Shown here piece by piece: positions 1 to 10,884 of a stretch of DNA of 64,000 nt; position 1 is the stretch's first letter, and each line of letters starts with the position of its first letter. The DNA is taken from NCBI GenBank assembly GCA_963576785.1, contig OY756140.1, positions 3,968,001 to 4,032,000 on the forward strand, written 5' to 3'. The notes below the pieces were generated by a model that did not search any database, was not told the DNA's origin, and saw only the letters and a list, made by a program, of their open reading frames with translations. Origin of the DNA: Chlorophyllum brunneum. Taxonomy: Eukaryota; Basidiomycota; Agaricomycetes; Agaricales; Agaricaceae. Made by a program: the position numbers and the translations under genes.

Positions 1-446
1 AAAAACATGACCATTGGTTTGAATAGTCCATTGTTTGTTACAAACACTGCTTTCCATTCATTGCCTTCTCTGATCCAGACATTGTTGTATCCCCAAATAA
101 TGTCAAGCTTGTTGAAGACTTTTGCATTCTTGAGTCTGTCAATAACTTTGCTTATCAATAGAAGTAGTGTTTTGTCTTTAATTGTGTGTTTGTTTAATTT
201 TTTGTAGTCTTCTACTAGTTGCTTGGTTCTGTCTTTCTTGGGTATGAAAAAGCATGGGGTCACATAAGGAGATTGTGATGGTCAAATTCATCCTGAGGCA
301 ATATTCTCATTGAGAAATTTCTGTAGTTCTTGCTTTTCCATTATTGTTATTGGGTATACTTTGGACAGTAGTACCAGTAGTGCGTTTTCTGACAAGCTTA
401 TCTTGTGGTCCCATATTGTGTGCTCAGGTAGTTTGTCAAAGTTCTT
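1..446 (-). pseudogene. Ty3/gypsy reverse transcriptase, N-terminal part (gypsy-1), cut by LINE-1 and the window edge
   Basis: On the minus strand this reads as the start of a Ty3/gypsy reverse transcriptase. It opens with a DKLPEHTIWDHKI-like stretch, runs through the region before the RT palm, and reaches a segment close to KLDIIWGYNNVWIREG and FVTNNGLFKPMVMFF near position 1. The catalytic YxDD lies beyond the left edge. The upstream half of the same pol gene resumes at 7257: its last codons (FNKKNF) join directly to DKLPE here, which shows LINE-1 jumped into this ORF. The frame has stops, so it is a relic. The gypsy family call is firm; the boundary at 446 comes from the target-site duplication. 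Confidence 0.85.
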
Positions 447-447
447 G

Positions 448-474
<27 letters not shown>
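448..474 (-). repeat. Poly(A) tail of LINE-1 (T27 on the plus strand)
   Basis: An uninterrupted run of 27 T at the 3' end of LINE-1, directly next to its left target-site duplication. This is the expected product of target-primed reverse transcription. Confidence 0.95.
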
Positions 475-480
<6 letters not shown>

Positions 481-916
481 ACAATTTATATAGCGGTGCT
501 TGAGCGCAGTCCACGTGTACATACATACAAAGGCAGAATGTACAGAATGTTTGGAGAAGGGAAAGTAAACTACAAGTAAACTAACCCCTACGAGACTCAT
601 TGATATCTAGCGTGTACACTAGAGAGATGTTTGGTACCTACAATGTTCAGCGGAAAGAGGAAAGGAAGGGAATTCGGCAAGAGAGAGAGTGAGAGAGAGA
701 AATCGATAGAAGAGAAACTATCTACTCGCAATCACAAGGGGGAACATCAAACGGTACATAGCGTGTGGGTGGGTATTTACCCGGGCACCACGGAAGAGAT
801 GGAAGTTGAATGAAAACTATATAAAATAGTAGACGAGTGAGGAAAGAGGAGATAGAGAAATAAATTGGAAATCCATAACTGGGAGAGCAAAAGAAAAGAG
901 AGAAAAGAAAAGGATC

Positions 917-3900
917 CTACGCAGGCACAGACCCAAACCTCCTTTGGACTTGATGACGATGTAATGGTGGGATTGAACCAGCACGGATACGAGGGCAGTC
1001 AGGTTCCGGGGGAAAGCTGAATGCGGAGGGGTTGCGATGCAAGAAGTTGACAAATGTCTTGATCATGTCGACGCCGAAGTGGTGATCGAAGTTGTTACAA
1101 TGATACAGGATGTGTGATTGCATTTGCACCATTTGACTATTGCAGTGGTGGCACGAAAGGTCCTCGTTAGGAAAGAATCGTAGTTGATATTCTCCAATCG
1201 GGGCGTGGCATAGTATGGTGCGACAGGCTCTTGTGAAGAGCTGGGGCTGGTATCCGCATTCTCATATCCATGGACCGGACTTAATGTGTGACGGTAAGGC
1301 AGAGGCTCCGTTCGCTCACACCAGGAGGTGGAGGAAGGAGCTACTGCTGTAAGTCTTGAACCCGAACATGGCCTGCCATGTGTGAATGGCACGTTTGGCG
1401 GACTTCTTGCGAAGGTAGTCAATTGAGTTCGGTACTCGGTGATTTCAACCCCGGTTAGGCCAGGCAACCATTTGGATCCAGTCGTGCATGGCTTTTTGTA
1501 TCCCATACTTGCATTTCGACGGCGTGTAATAAAACAAAAGGCAGTGTTGGTCTGACTTGTTGAACCAAGCCAGGAGCGCCTTCAAGGTGAGGATGGACTG
1601 TCATTGGCAGGAATGCAGTGAACAGTCGAGTAGGAGCCAGGAGGCCACGATGGAGTCAGTGAACACATGAATGTGCTCAACCTGGTCATAATCGGCAGTA
1701 GCGAGCACCTTGGTAATACCTAAGTACTGCGCTACCAGTTCTGTGTCTGTCGCCGTGGTTCCTCCGAGCCTTTTCATAATAGAGCTCCCGCTGTCAAGAT
1801 GTCGAATGGTAGCTACCGCCGTAAACTGGCTGGCAAGTGGATTGGGATTGGGGTGGACTGAGCTGTCCATACCGATCATGATGGATTTTGCGTCCATCGT
1901 TGCATTCGTTGTTACATCGTCCCAAAGTGTCTTCGAGAGGTGAGGGTTGTCCCAGTTGAATCCTATAAAAGTTACATTAGTAGAGAAACAGTCAAGTAAC
2001 CTACGTCTGGGCCAGAGAGATTTAGAAACGGAGCTGAAATGTTCTATATACCAAGTCTCGGGAGTAGGGCACAAAAAGTCCATCACCGCTCCTAATGTCT
2101 TCTTCTTCTGAACCTCTGTGAAATTCTTGATGTGAAGTTGGTGGGGGGAAGAGTGGTATTCCTTGGTTAATCTTGCCAAAGCATGTTTATCGTCCAACGT
2201 ATGAAGCCTCAACGATTGTCGTTCGGCCAACTTTCGGAGATGAAGTTTGATAGGCATGAGCCCCGCAAGGGACTCTACACTGCCAGTGGGAGAAGTCCGG
2301 AAGGCCCTGGTGATCCAGAGCGCCGCCCTTCTTTGCATTTTGTTGAGGATTTCACAAGTTCCCTTGGTGCAGGATCTATTGTGGAACCAGAGTCAATATC
2401 CATATGTCGCAACCAGTACGACACACAAACGGTAGAGTAGCCTCTTATTGCTGGGGGACAAACTCCTGACGGAGTTCCCCAACATCTTCATCGCCTTGAT
2501 CGTGGATATTGCCTTGGCAGAATAGAATCGAACGTGTTCTTTGAAGGTTAGCATCCGGTCGAAGTAGAAGCCGAGGTACTGCCAATAGGTCTTCGGTTTG
2601 AGGGGGTTGCAACCCGTGAACGGCGGGGATCCCAAATCAATTGAGGGATTCGAGTCCTGTCTTGCATGCATGAAGTGAAAGATCTCGGACTTGCCGTGTT
2701 CAATTTCCAGGCCAAAATCGTTCATGAGCCACTCTATTTCGCGGTACATGTGTTGAAGGATTTCCATGTTCTTCTCCAGAGATGGGGATTGCGCGATTAA
2801 AGTGCCGTCATCAACAAACGACAGGACATCAAAGTCCCACTTGTCACGGTGTTCCTCCATACGGATTTCAAAGACGTGTAAGAGAGGGGCAAGGAATAGA
2901 GCTAAGAGAATAGGGCTAAGGGCCGAGCCCTGTCCTACTCCTACCGCTGCGTCATATTCCAGGGAAGTCTCGTTGTTCCACCGGTAGGTAGTGTGGCGTT
3001 CTTTGAGGTAGTTGTTAAAGAACGCGGCAACTTGGGAGGGAAATCCTTGTTGTCGTAGAATTTTGATAAGGAGATTGTGGTTGAGGGAGGGGAAGAATTG
3101 GGCCACGTCGAATGCAAGCACCGACATCTTCTTCTTCTTCGTCCAAGCTCCCCAGATAATGTATGTTAGGAAGAGACCCGCGTCTTCTGTGGACCGTTGA
3201 CGTATTGCTCCCAACTGGTGCGGATGGAGGACCTTGAATTTAACGGCCTCAAATTGGAGTCATTTGGCGAGCATTTTCTCTATTAGTTTGCCGAACATGT
3301 TTAGAAGGATGATCAGACGGAACACCTTCGGAGTGGAGTAGTCGGGTTTATTGGGTTTCGGAATGATCACTGACGTTGACTTCTTGAAGTGGGTAGGCCA
3401 GTGCCCGATGTTCAGACATGCACTACCAATTTTGAGGAATAGGTCGGCGCAAGTTTCATCAGCGATGATCTGTTTGAGATGGGACCAGAAAACATGGTCG
3501 GGACCAGGGGAAGAAGAATTCGAGGTGTCCTTGAGTGACTCCATCATCTCAAGGAGAGAGAAGTCTACCCAAGTCCTATTCTCCATTCCGTTCGGAGGAG
3601 GGAGCTCGTCCAGGACTGCCGCATTTGTTGGTCTATCATGGGCAGCGTTGTAGTGTTGGTCGAGAGCCGTCCACAGGTTTTCTAATGTGAGACAGGGTCA
3701 GCCGTTGTGACGCATGGCTTCCGTAGCTGGGAGTGTGTGGTCCTTGACCCATGGTATGAGATCCCACAGGTGTTTTTGGTCAACAGAGATTTCTTGTATC
3801 TTCTTGTCGAAGTAGGCTCTTTTCGTCTTCCTCGTGGTCTTGCGAAAAGTGTTCCATTTGCGCTTGTTCTTGCGGTCCGCGCAATGTGTAGCGAGTGCGG

Positions 3901-4966
3901 CCGAGCACTCCTCGTTCCACCAGGTCTTGGATCTAGTGGTGATCTTGGTCTTCTTTGCATTTTGAGTCCACGATCTGTCAAACAAACCTCCCAATTCAGC
4001 AACAGCTCTCTCCAGCTCGTCCGCGTCATTCATTGGCCAGTTCTTGTTCTTGATTCCCTCTACGATGTCCATCAGGAACCTGGTCTCCTCTTCCGAATCT
4101 TTGGGGATGGTCAATCTTTCGACGACGATATCCATCTGTGGAATAGGTATCTTGATTAGTAGGAGGGCGTGGTCCAAGTTGTATCGATCGCCGTCTTGGA
4201 TAACGTGGGAGGGAATGTGTGGAAGCGTTCCCGAAACAAAGATCAGGTCAATGACTGTGTTTGGTAAGTTGGGGTCCGAGGCATATCGGGTTGGCTTAGC
4301 CTCAGATGGAGTTGTCCTCACTAGATTGAGGGCTTTGGTGACCATAAGAAGTCAGTCCGCACTCGCCGGGTGTTGATCCATCAAGGGGTCCCAGAATTCC
4401 GATCTGATGTTTATGTCTCCTCCCAAAAGGAGAAAGGGTGGGAGGTCGAAGAGTCGCTCCTCGAGGAAGTGGAGCGCAGTGTTACGGCTGTTGTTATAGA
4501 CGTTTAACAACAGTAGTTCTTCTCCTCCCGCGTACAGAGATATACACAGGAGGTCTCGATGGTCGATTACATCTCTTCAGATGGAGGGTCGGAGTCATTT
4601 CAGCCTCTTGTGAGTGAAGGCGAGGACTCGCGGAGTGGTACGGTGTTCCATGTTGACCATACGTTGAGGGTATCGTCGGCGTCCCACTTGTAGAACTTCT
4701 TCGGTGATAAATGGATAAGAGAGGAGCGTCCAATCTGGGTGAACTGGACCTCCTACGAGGGCCGCTCCGTTGTTAGAGACAGATGAGGGGATGTTTCGGA
4801 GGTATCTCCAAGGGGGTTCTTGTATGAGGAGGAGGTCGACATCATCTCTACGCATGAGGACTGTCTCCATCACTCCATACAATCTTCCTACGTTGTGAGG
4901 GCAGACCTTCAACTCATTCAGGAGTGAGCAAGGAGGCCTGTCTTGTTTGTTGGGGACGTTATTCAT
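917..4966 (-). pseudogene. LINE-1 ORF2: endonuclease, reverse transcriptase, RNase H (broken by stops)
   Basis: The ATG at 4966 overlaps the ORF1 stop as ATGA. Reading along the protein: an APE-like endonuclease (LLLIQEPPW, GGDINIRSEFWDP, NLDHALL); a reverse transcriptase with VLAFDVAQFFPS, GQGSALSPIL and catalytic FVDDG near 2.81 kb; an RNase H (MIGMDSSVHPNPNP, TELVAQYLG, HVFTDS) around 1.6-1.9 kb; and a C-terminal CHHC...H...C cluster near 1.1 kb. Most stops checked (near 2394, 3259, 3698, 4363, 4575, 4594) are TGA where Arg CGA is expected; LINE-2 has Arg or Cys at several of them. The element is therefore recently dead, killed by point mutations rather than deletions. Confidence 0.9.
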
Positions 4967-7171
4967 TGAGGGGGGGTTGTCTGGCTTCGACTAGCCTGGG
5001 ATGGTGAGGAGGCGGGTGACGGAACTCCTTTGTTTGCTCGAAGTTCGAGTGCTTTGTTTGCATGCCAGTCATGGTCAAATCGCTTTCTCCAAAACTGACA
5101 TTTTTGGTCGGTAGCGAGGTGGTCCTTGCCACAGTTGGAGCACTTCGCCTTGTGGGGGCATGGTTCTCCAAGGGGGGTAGCTGCGATGGGCAGAGTGGCT
5201 TTATCATTGCCCTTGCAACAGTGGGCAAACGATCGGTGGTTAGTAGTGGCATGCGGTCCTTTGCAGTGCGCGCATGTGAAGAGTCTTGCTCGGCAACGGA
5301 CAAGGGGGTGGCCCCATCTGCAACACTTGGAGCAGAACAGGACTCCCAGGTTGACTGTGGCCCTCCTGATGTGGAAGAGCCCTCCATAGATGTTGAGGAA
5401 CTTGTTCTCAATTTTCGCAATGTTGGTCCCCGCTTTCGAGTCCCAGATTTCAAACCACACTGTACAGGTGTCCGAATGTTTTGAGTTATGTTGTACACGT
5501 GGTTGTGACGTGAATTGGATGGCGTCGGAGTGGATCGAACTCCGAACGCTGGAGACCACATCAGCCTCAGTGAGGATCTGTCCTCGGAGGGTGATGTAAC
5601 TTACGTCCATGACTTTCACAAACAACTTGGACTTGGGGAGGGTAGCATCACCCGTAGTGATCCCTCCGAACTTCTCCTTGAGCCACACTTTGACTACGTC
5701 GAGCTCCATGGGGGTTAAGACCTCCGAGGTGTGGACCATAAGGCCCAGCTTACCCTGCGAGGCGGCGATAACCCTCGTCTTGGACTTCTCCGCGATCAGG
5801 CATGCGTTGAGAGAGTCAATGATGGCCCTGAAATTGGTGACAGTGGGGCCAGTGAGAAGGGGAATGATCACCTGCTTTCGCGAGGGACCATTAAGGGTAG
5901 AACGAACAGTACCAGCTTTTTTGGCCAGCTTCTTATTTGCAGGGGAGGTGGAGGGTGAGTAAGCGGCATCGTACATCGCCACAATCTTCTCATTGGAAAG
6001 TTCGGGGAATTTGCTTGCAAACTCTAAAAGTTTGAGTGGATCCTGAGCATTGGTGGAGGGGGCGGCATTGGAGGGGGATTTCTTAGCTGCCATTGCAGCA
6101 TAGGAGGATTTCGCTCCTTCCTGGGGGTTGGTTCCCTTACCGTTGGGTGCGGGAGCTGGAGTTTTGATGGCCTTGGCAGGCGCAGTGGTGGGGGCGGCTG
6201 TGGTGGGTGCAACGGGAGTCGTCTTCTTCGGCCCGGGATTTCCTAGAGCCGGATTTCTCGGTTTCCTGGCTCGCTTCTTCTTTCCATGAGCCACAGTCTT
6301 GAACTCCACCTCGGAGATCATTTGAATGTTATCGTCGGAGATACCCAAACGAGTGACGTCATTGCCACCTGTGATGCCCAGAGTGACAATGTGTTCAATG
6401 ACTTCCATGTGGATGTCGTCAGGTTTGTGCGTGGGGCCTTTGGAGGCCATGCGGGGGGGGGGGGGGTGCAACATCCAGCTGAGGGGAACCCTCAGCGTGG
6501 ACAGCGTACTTACCAAAATTTTTCCCCAACCAACCTTGGAGATTGTTCTTTCCTTCGTCGACCGCTACCTTAAGCCATCCTGCCTTGCTCAAGGTTTCCG
6601 TCAATTCCGTGAAAGCTTGCCCAAATGCCAGCCCTTCATCGCCGCTCATATTGAAGGTGCTGCAGGCTTTCACCTACTCTGAGATCTTACTGACCTCTTT
6701 CACAGCATCTTCATAGAATTCTTCAGGACCTTCTCCTTGGTCCTCTTGGGATTCGTCGTCGTCTTCTTCGACTTGGACTTTCTTTTTGGGCATGAGTTCT
6801 TCTTCAACTTGTTCAGCCCAGGTCTCTTTCTCTCCTGAGTAATATTGGTCTCCGCTGACTCTTGTCCGTTTGGAGACATGGTGAATGGTGCGGTCTCCTT
6901 TGCCCTGGAGGGGGTTCGAGATGACCAAAGTAGGTGTGGTCGGCCTACTGCTTTGGACCGATGGAGGAACAGTGTTGCTATAGGCTTGGTCTGTAAGTAC
7001 GAACAGCCTAGTCGTAGTTGGCGTCCTAGGGAACAGGATGCCAGGGGGTGGTAGAGCCGGGGGGGCCGCGAAGATGGACGGGGGTGGAACACATGTTGTG
7101 TTCCCGAAGATTTCCCCCTCGCTGTCGGGCATGGGCTCTCTAGGAGAGAGATTCGAATGTAGCACAGGCAT
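4963..7171 (-). pseudogene. LINE-1 ORF1: gag-like nucleic-acid-binding protein (one stop and a frameshift)
   Basis: Starts at MPVLHSNLSPRE (7171), about 85 nt from the element's 5' end. The first third is Pro-rich with an acidic patch (EEDDDESQEDQGEG). The C-terminal third has three zinc knuckles (CSKCCRWGHPLVRC, CAHCKGPHATTNH, CSNCGKDHLATDQKC) as expected of a LINE ORF1 RNA-binding protein. A TAG replaces the Trp codon of ISEW near 6674. A run of 14 G at 6453-6466 shifts the frame compared with LINE-2, where the same region stays in one frame apart from stops. The last 517 codons (6516-4963) are open. Confidence 0.85.
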
Positions 7172-7256
7172 TGTGTATCCTAGTACTATAGACTAATACC
7201 ATGTAATCGACTTTTTGTGAAATTGATGGTGGTGGTATGAGTCAAAGAAGGGATGA

Positions 7257-7742
7257 AAAGTTCTTCTTGTTGAACAGGTATATGTACTGTTGTAGGTATG
7301 TTGGTAGGTCTTCTGGGTTGGTCTGATCTGTTTTCTTTTCCTCCATGTGTTCTTTTACCATGCATATTCTTTTGTTGAACTGTATGTCATTATGGTGTGT
7401 GGTACAATCCTTTGGGCATCTGTTGAAACATATTATATTGTTTGTCCAGTCGATTTCCGGGTTGTATTTGACTAGCCAGTCATATCCAAGGTATAGGTCT
7501 GTACTCTCCAGTTGTGTTACCATTGCTTTGATTTCTTCCATGTGTTTACCATTGCTTAATACCAGTTGTGCCATGTCTGTTATTTCTCTCTTTGCATTTT
7601 TGGTTCCGTTGGCATTGATTACTTGTATTGGGGTTTTGAGGGGTCTGGTTGTGATTTATTCTTCTTCTACTATTTTCTGTGCTATGTATGTGTGAGTGCA
7701 TCCGGAGTCCACCAGTATGGTGATTCATTTAGGTCCTTTCAT
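7257..7742 (-). pseudogene. gypsy-1 aspartic protease region
   Basis: Minus-strand reading gives ILVDSGCTHTYIAQKIVEE near 7.68-7.73 kb, the D-S-G active site of a Ty3/gypsy protease. It is followed by LESTDLYLGYDWLVKYNPE and the linker toward the reverse transcriptase, ending in LFNKKNF where LINE-1 inserted. At least two in-frame stops (one before ILVDSG, one after VEEE) break it. It continues into the RT fragment at 1-446. Confidence 0.85.
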
Positions 7743-7855
7743 TGTTTTGATTGTTGAATTGAGGAAAAGTTCACATATCAAGTTCCTTTTCTATGGAATC
7801 ACATATCATCTATTGTGAACAAGGACTCTAGGTTTATTGGCTTACAGGTTTGCAC

Positions 7856-8304
7856 CTACTTGGAGCCTTTGGCAAAATCCTCCTTTGCCTCTTCTTCTTG
7901 CTCAGTTTCCTTGGTAACCTCTCTGATGTGCACTTTCTTTGGTACTTTACAATTCTTCAAGATATAGCCCTGTTTGCCACAATTATAGCACATTATTTTG
8001 GTGTATGTGACCTTTGTTTTCTTGCAGCAATATTTGGCAATATGCCCATATAGGTTGCAGTTGAAATATCTTGGTTTGCCATTCTGATCAGTGTCTGCCC
8101 TCTGTCTGCCAATCTCCATTAGCTCCCCTCCACCTCCATATGTGACTCTGGTGCTGGTTCTGACGTCTCCTTGGGTGATGTCTGCAGTTTTGTATCCTTG
8201 TCCTACTACAAGGATCATGTTTTTCCATTTGTTGTATGTGTCCAGGATTGAGGCTAGCAGATAGCCTACAATGGTTCTGATAATGTCTGTGTTGAGAAAA
8301 TGAC
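7856..8304 (-). pseudogene. gypsy-1 gag, C-terminal part with two zinc knuckles
   Basis: Contains the gag segment TDIIRTIVGYLLASILDTY followed by two nucleocapsid-type knuckles: FNCNLYGHIAKYC, in which the first Cys is replaced (YFNC), and CYNCGKQGYILKNC, in which the His is replaced by Tyr. A Lys/Glu-rich tail ends at 7856. The upstream part of the same gag lies at 8861 and beyond, separated by a solo-LTR-like insertion. The altered knuckle residues fit C-to-T and G-to-A decay. Confidence 0.8.
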
Positions 8305-8860
8305 TGTAACGAGTTGTTTGCTGGGGGCAGCAGTAAATGCAGTGGGAGAGAATGTAAGGTCTACTCACCGAGATAATAAGCTTCTATCTGATACCTATAG
8401 AAAGGTAATTCGGATAGACAGATATTATTGATAAACCAGTTAATGTCAGAGTTGTAGAGATCAAAGTCAATTAAATTGATTGAGATGTTGTACTCAAAGA
8501 GATAGGCAATGATGAAGAGGTTGTTCGATTGAACAAGATACAGAACTAGGTCTGCTATATGGGGTTTATATACATATTGTAACATAGGCGAGTCATACTA
8601 CATAAAATACTAGAATTGCATGGATTGTTCCTTATAACTCCTTTTAACTGCGGCGTAGTGCCTGCAGAGTACTGCGGAACATAGTATCTAGTCATTGGTA
8701 CTATGTAGAATAATCTATCAAGTACTTATGACTCTCATCATATGCAGAGCAACTCATAGGAAGTTACTACAGAATGAAGTTACTGGAAAGTAACGGATCA
8801 GTCTATTATTATCATAATGACTTCATAGTCTATTTCTAGAATATGTCCGAAACTTCAACA
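8305..8860 (-). mobile_element. Probable solo LTR inserted in gypsy-1 gag
   Basis: 556 bp that starts TGTTGAAG and ends CGTTACA on the minus strand, the TG...CA ends of an LTR, with a TATA box (TATATAAACCCC) near 8.57 kb. It separates two halves of the gypsy-1 gag ORF (HAIFLLK side and FLNTDIIRT side). No internal retroelement coding is present. The flanks (8300-8304 and 8861-8865) do not form a clean 5 bp duplication, so the exact ends are uncertain. Confidence 0.6.
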
Positions 8861-9440
8861 GTCTGCTCTGGTATATCTTTTGAGGAGGAATATGGCATGT
8901 GTATTGTCTGTTCCTGCTTGGGTCTTCAATACTTCAAACTCTATTAAGAAGTCTGTAGTGTTCCTTTTTCCCTATTTGAACAACTTGATTTCCCCTTCTA
9001 CTATTGCTTTCCTATTCCCCAGAGAGAAGATGGCTACCATCTCCTTTGCAAAGTCATCGAATTCTGGTGTTTTCTTGTCTTGAATCATCTGTAACTTGGC
9101 ATTGGTATAAGGACCTGCTAATCCTCCTTTCATTTGTGCCAATACTCTGATTATTTTTTGTTCATTGTTATCGATTTTGTTGAAGAGTGTCCATAAGGAC
9201 ATTGCTCTCCACCAATCATTGAATTTGGTTCTATCTCCATTGAAATATCCTGGTTCCGGGGCTAAGTTCTTTGGGAAATTGATTTTATTGGCCATTTTTG
9301 ATTCAGTTTCTGGTTTACTATGTTCATTCTTGTGGGTCTTGGCAATTTCTGTATCGGATGGGGCTTTGGCAACTTCTATGTTGGATGTGGGCTTGGCAAT
9401 GTCTGTGTTGAATAGGGTCTCAAAAAGTGTTGTGTCTTTG
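8861..9440 (-). pseudogene. gypsy-1 gag, N-terminal and capsid part
   Basis: The clearest stretch is 9295-8972: GYFNGDRTKFNDWWRAMSLW, then KIIRVLAQMKGGLAGPYTNAK and MVAIFSLGNRKAIVEGEIKLF, a gypsy capsid pattern common in basidiomycete elements. It runs on after a stop to FLIEFEVLKTQAGTDNTHAIF. Upstream of the Met at 9295 the same frame stays coding for roughly 40 codons with three imperfect repeats (TDIAKP, IEVAKA, TEIAKT), so the real gag start lies further 5'. Broken gene. Confidence 0.8.
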
Positions 9441-9689
9441 TCTATTGCTGTATTTGGATTTCTGCTGCTTAAGGCCTTCAGGAATTTCTGGTTCTGTTCA
9501 TCATTTGGATCTGGTGGTTACTGGTGATCCCTGGATGTCTGTTGGTCTCAGAGCTTTTGGTCTTCTCAGTATTCTCAATGAGCTACTGCTGCTTATATAC
9601 TGTCATCCTGGTCGGAGACTATTATTCCAAGCCTAGCTACGAATAGTGGCACCTCTCTTGCAAGGTGAGTCAAATGACACTTTACCAAA
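9441..9689 (-). other. gypsy-1 leader and primer-binding region
   Basis: Sequence between the gag N-terminus and the presumed 5' LTR. No host gene. The reverse strand reads CAAGAGAGGTGCCACTATTC close to the LTR edge and may contain a degenerate tRNA primer-binding site, but I cannot assign the tRNA. Confidence 0.4.
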
Positions 9690-9969
9690 TGTTACAACCT
9701 TAGTCTAAGACTCAGGTTGCAAGTCTTTGGATAAAGACAAAGAAGTAGAGAGAAGAGTAAGGGATGATACAATTGGTAAAGTGTAAGGAATACATCAAGT
9801 ATCACTATACTTTATATACTAGTGGTAAGAGGTAAGAATAAGGGAGCAGAGTAAAGAAGTTATAGGGGATGAGAGTACAGCCATAAGAGATGAAACAAGG
9901 GGATGAAACAGATAGGAATGTTGAGTATGATAGGCACATGATAGGAATATACAGTCTATCTATAGTTTA
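9690..9969 (-). repeat. Partial 5' LTR of gypsy-1
   Basis: Begins TGTTACAACC at 9690 on the plus strand (the LTR 3' end on the minus strand, GGTTGTAACA). It has a TATA box in minus orientation (AGTATATAAAG near 9.81-9.82 kb) and sits directly upstream of the gypsy-1 leader. Its distal end is lost at the junction with the copia-2 fragment at 9970. Called from position and promoter signature; no second LTR is in the window to compare. Confidence 0.55.
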
Positions 9970-10884
9970 TAACAGATGTCTTGCTATGTGCAAGTCTACT
10001 TCCAGCAATCTAGTCTTGTTTACCAATGGACCAGTTTCTTGGTTGAGTTACTGACAAGCCACCACAGTGTTGTCAACCACAGAAGCCAAGTATGTTGCCA
10101 TGTGCAAGATATCTTGTTAACTAATTTGGATCTATCAGCTGCTAGGTAAGATTGGGTTCAAACAGTCTGCTCCACATCTTATGTGTGACAATCTAGAATC
10201 AACCTTCTGGGCTTCAAACCTGGTTATTGAACATTGATCTAAACATGTCATGATTTACTGGCACTTCATCTATGAACTTGTTGAGATAGGCAAAATAAAA
10301 CTATTTTATGTGGAATCTGAAAAGAATCCTGCTGACATCTGTACAAAAAGTCTAGATACTATTAAATATCAACAATGTCACAATTATTTACCTATTCAGT
10401 TCAGTACCTGATCCATATTGCACTTTGAGCTAGAAGAAGTGTTGTCATTTGCACTTTCTAAGCTGTATTCTATATGACTAGCTCTTCAGTATATTATTCA
10501 CCTAATATTTGTCATCAAGGCTATGCCCTCTGACTCACATTATGTACCTCCTACTCATGTATTTCATGAGCTGACTGATTGTTGTTGCTCCAATTATGCT
10601 ACTGGACACTGCTAATGATATCGCAGTGTTTCAAGGGACTCCATAGTCATTACTGACTCATTATGTATAGTTATTACTTGTAGGTCTTAGGGTTTGCTAC
10701 CCAGACACTTAGTATATAAAGTAGCATGTATTCCCTTATGTTTCCTTAGACAATCTACTTGATTATTCTACCTTACTCTACTTGACTACACAGCAACTCT
10801 CTTAGTAACTTCACCATTAACTAACCACTAGATCAGTAAGTCAGATTATCTGTCTGTCACTATGTATTACTGTACTAGAAAACA
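9970..10884 (+). mobile_element. copia-2: 3' fragment (RNase H end plus 3' LTR)
   Basis: Closely similar to the last part of copia-1 (33.47-34.37 kb): the RNase H end (GPVSWLS, KAKYV-like region), a purine-rich tract just before the LTR, and a complete 3' LTR. The remaining 5' part of the element is missing, and the junction at about 9970 is abrupt against the gypsy-1 LTR. This points to deletion or rearrangement rather than simple insertion. Confidence 0.85.
10440..10884 (+). repeat. 3' LTR of copia-2
   Basis: 445 bp from TGTTGTCATTTGC to AGAAAACA, the same family as the 434 bp copia-1 LTR at 33936-34369. It contains the TATA-like TAGTATATAAAG near 10.71 kb. The next bases (GTTGA) have no partner on the truncated side. 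Confidence 0.88.

Larger units (their letters stand above)
447..7256 (-). mobile_element. LINE-1: full-length Tad1-like non-LTR retrotransposon
   Basis: A minus-strand LINE with a 5' UTR of roughly 85 nt, ORF1 (zinc-knuckle protein), ORF2 (endonuclease, reverse transcriptase, RNase H), a GA-rich 3' UTR and a poly(A) tail seen as T27 at 448-474. The 9 bp AAAGTTCTT occurs at 438-446 and 7257-7265 as a target-site duplication inside the pol gene of gypsy-1. Two further copies are in the window (13648-20408 and 24157-27936). This copy keeps the most CpG dinucleotides of the three and looks youngest, although its ORFs are already broken. Clade assignment to Tad1 rests on the ORF1 knuckles and the RNase H after the RT, and is an inference. 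Confidence 0.93.

Noticed and set aside
660..710. GA-rich microsatellite-like tract
   Set aside because: The same tract is in the 3' UTR of LINE-2 (about 13.87 kb) and LINE-3 (about 24.35 kb), so it belongs to the LINE and is not an independent repeat.
8300..8821. ATGAC at 8300-8304 and 8817-8821 as the target duplication of the solo LTR
   Set aside because: Would leave an LTR end without CA and gag-side sequence that does not read as gag; the match is probably chance.
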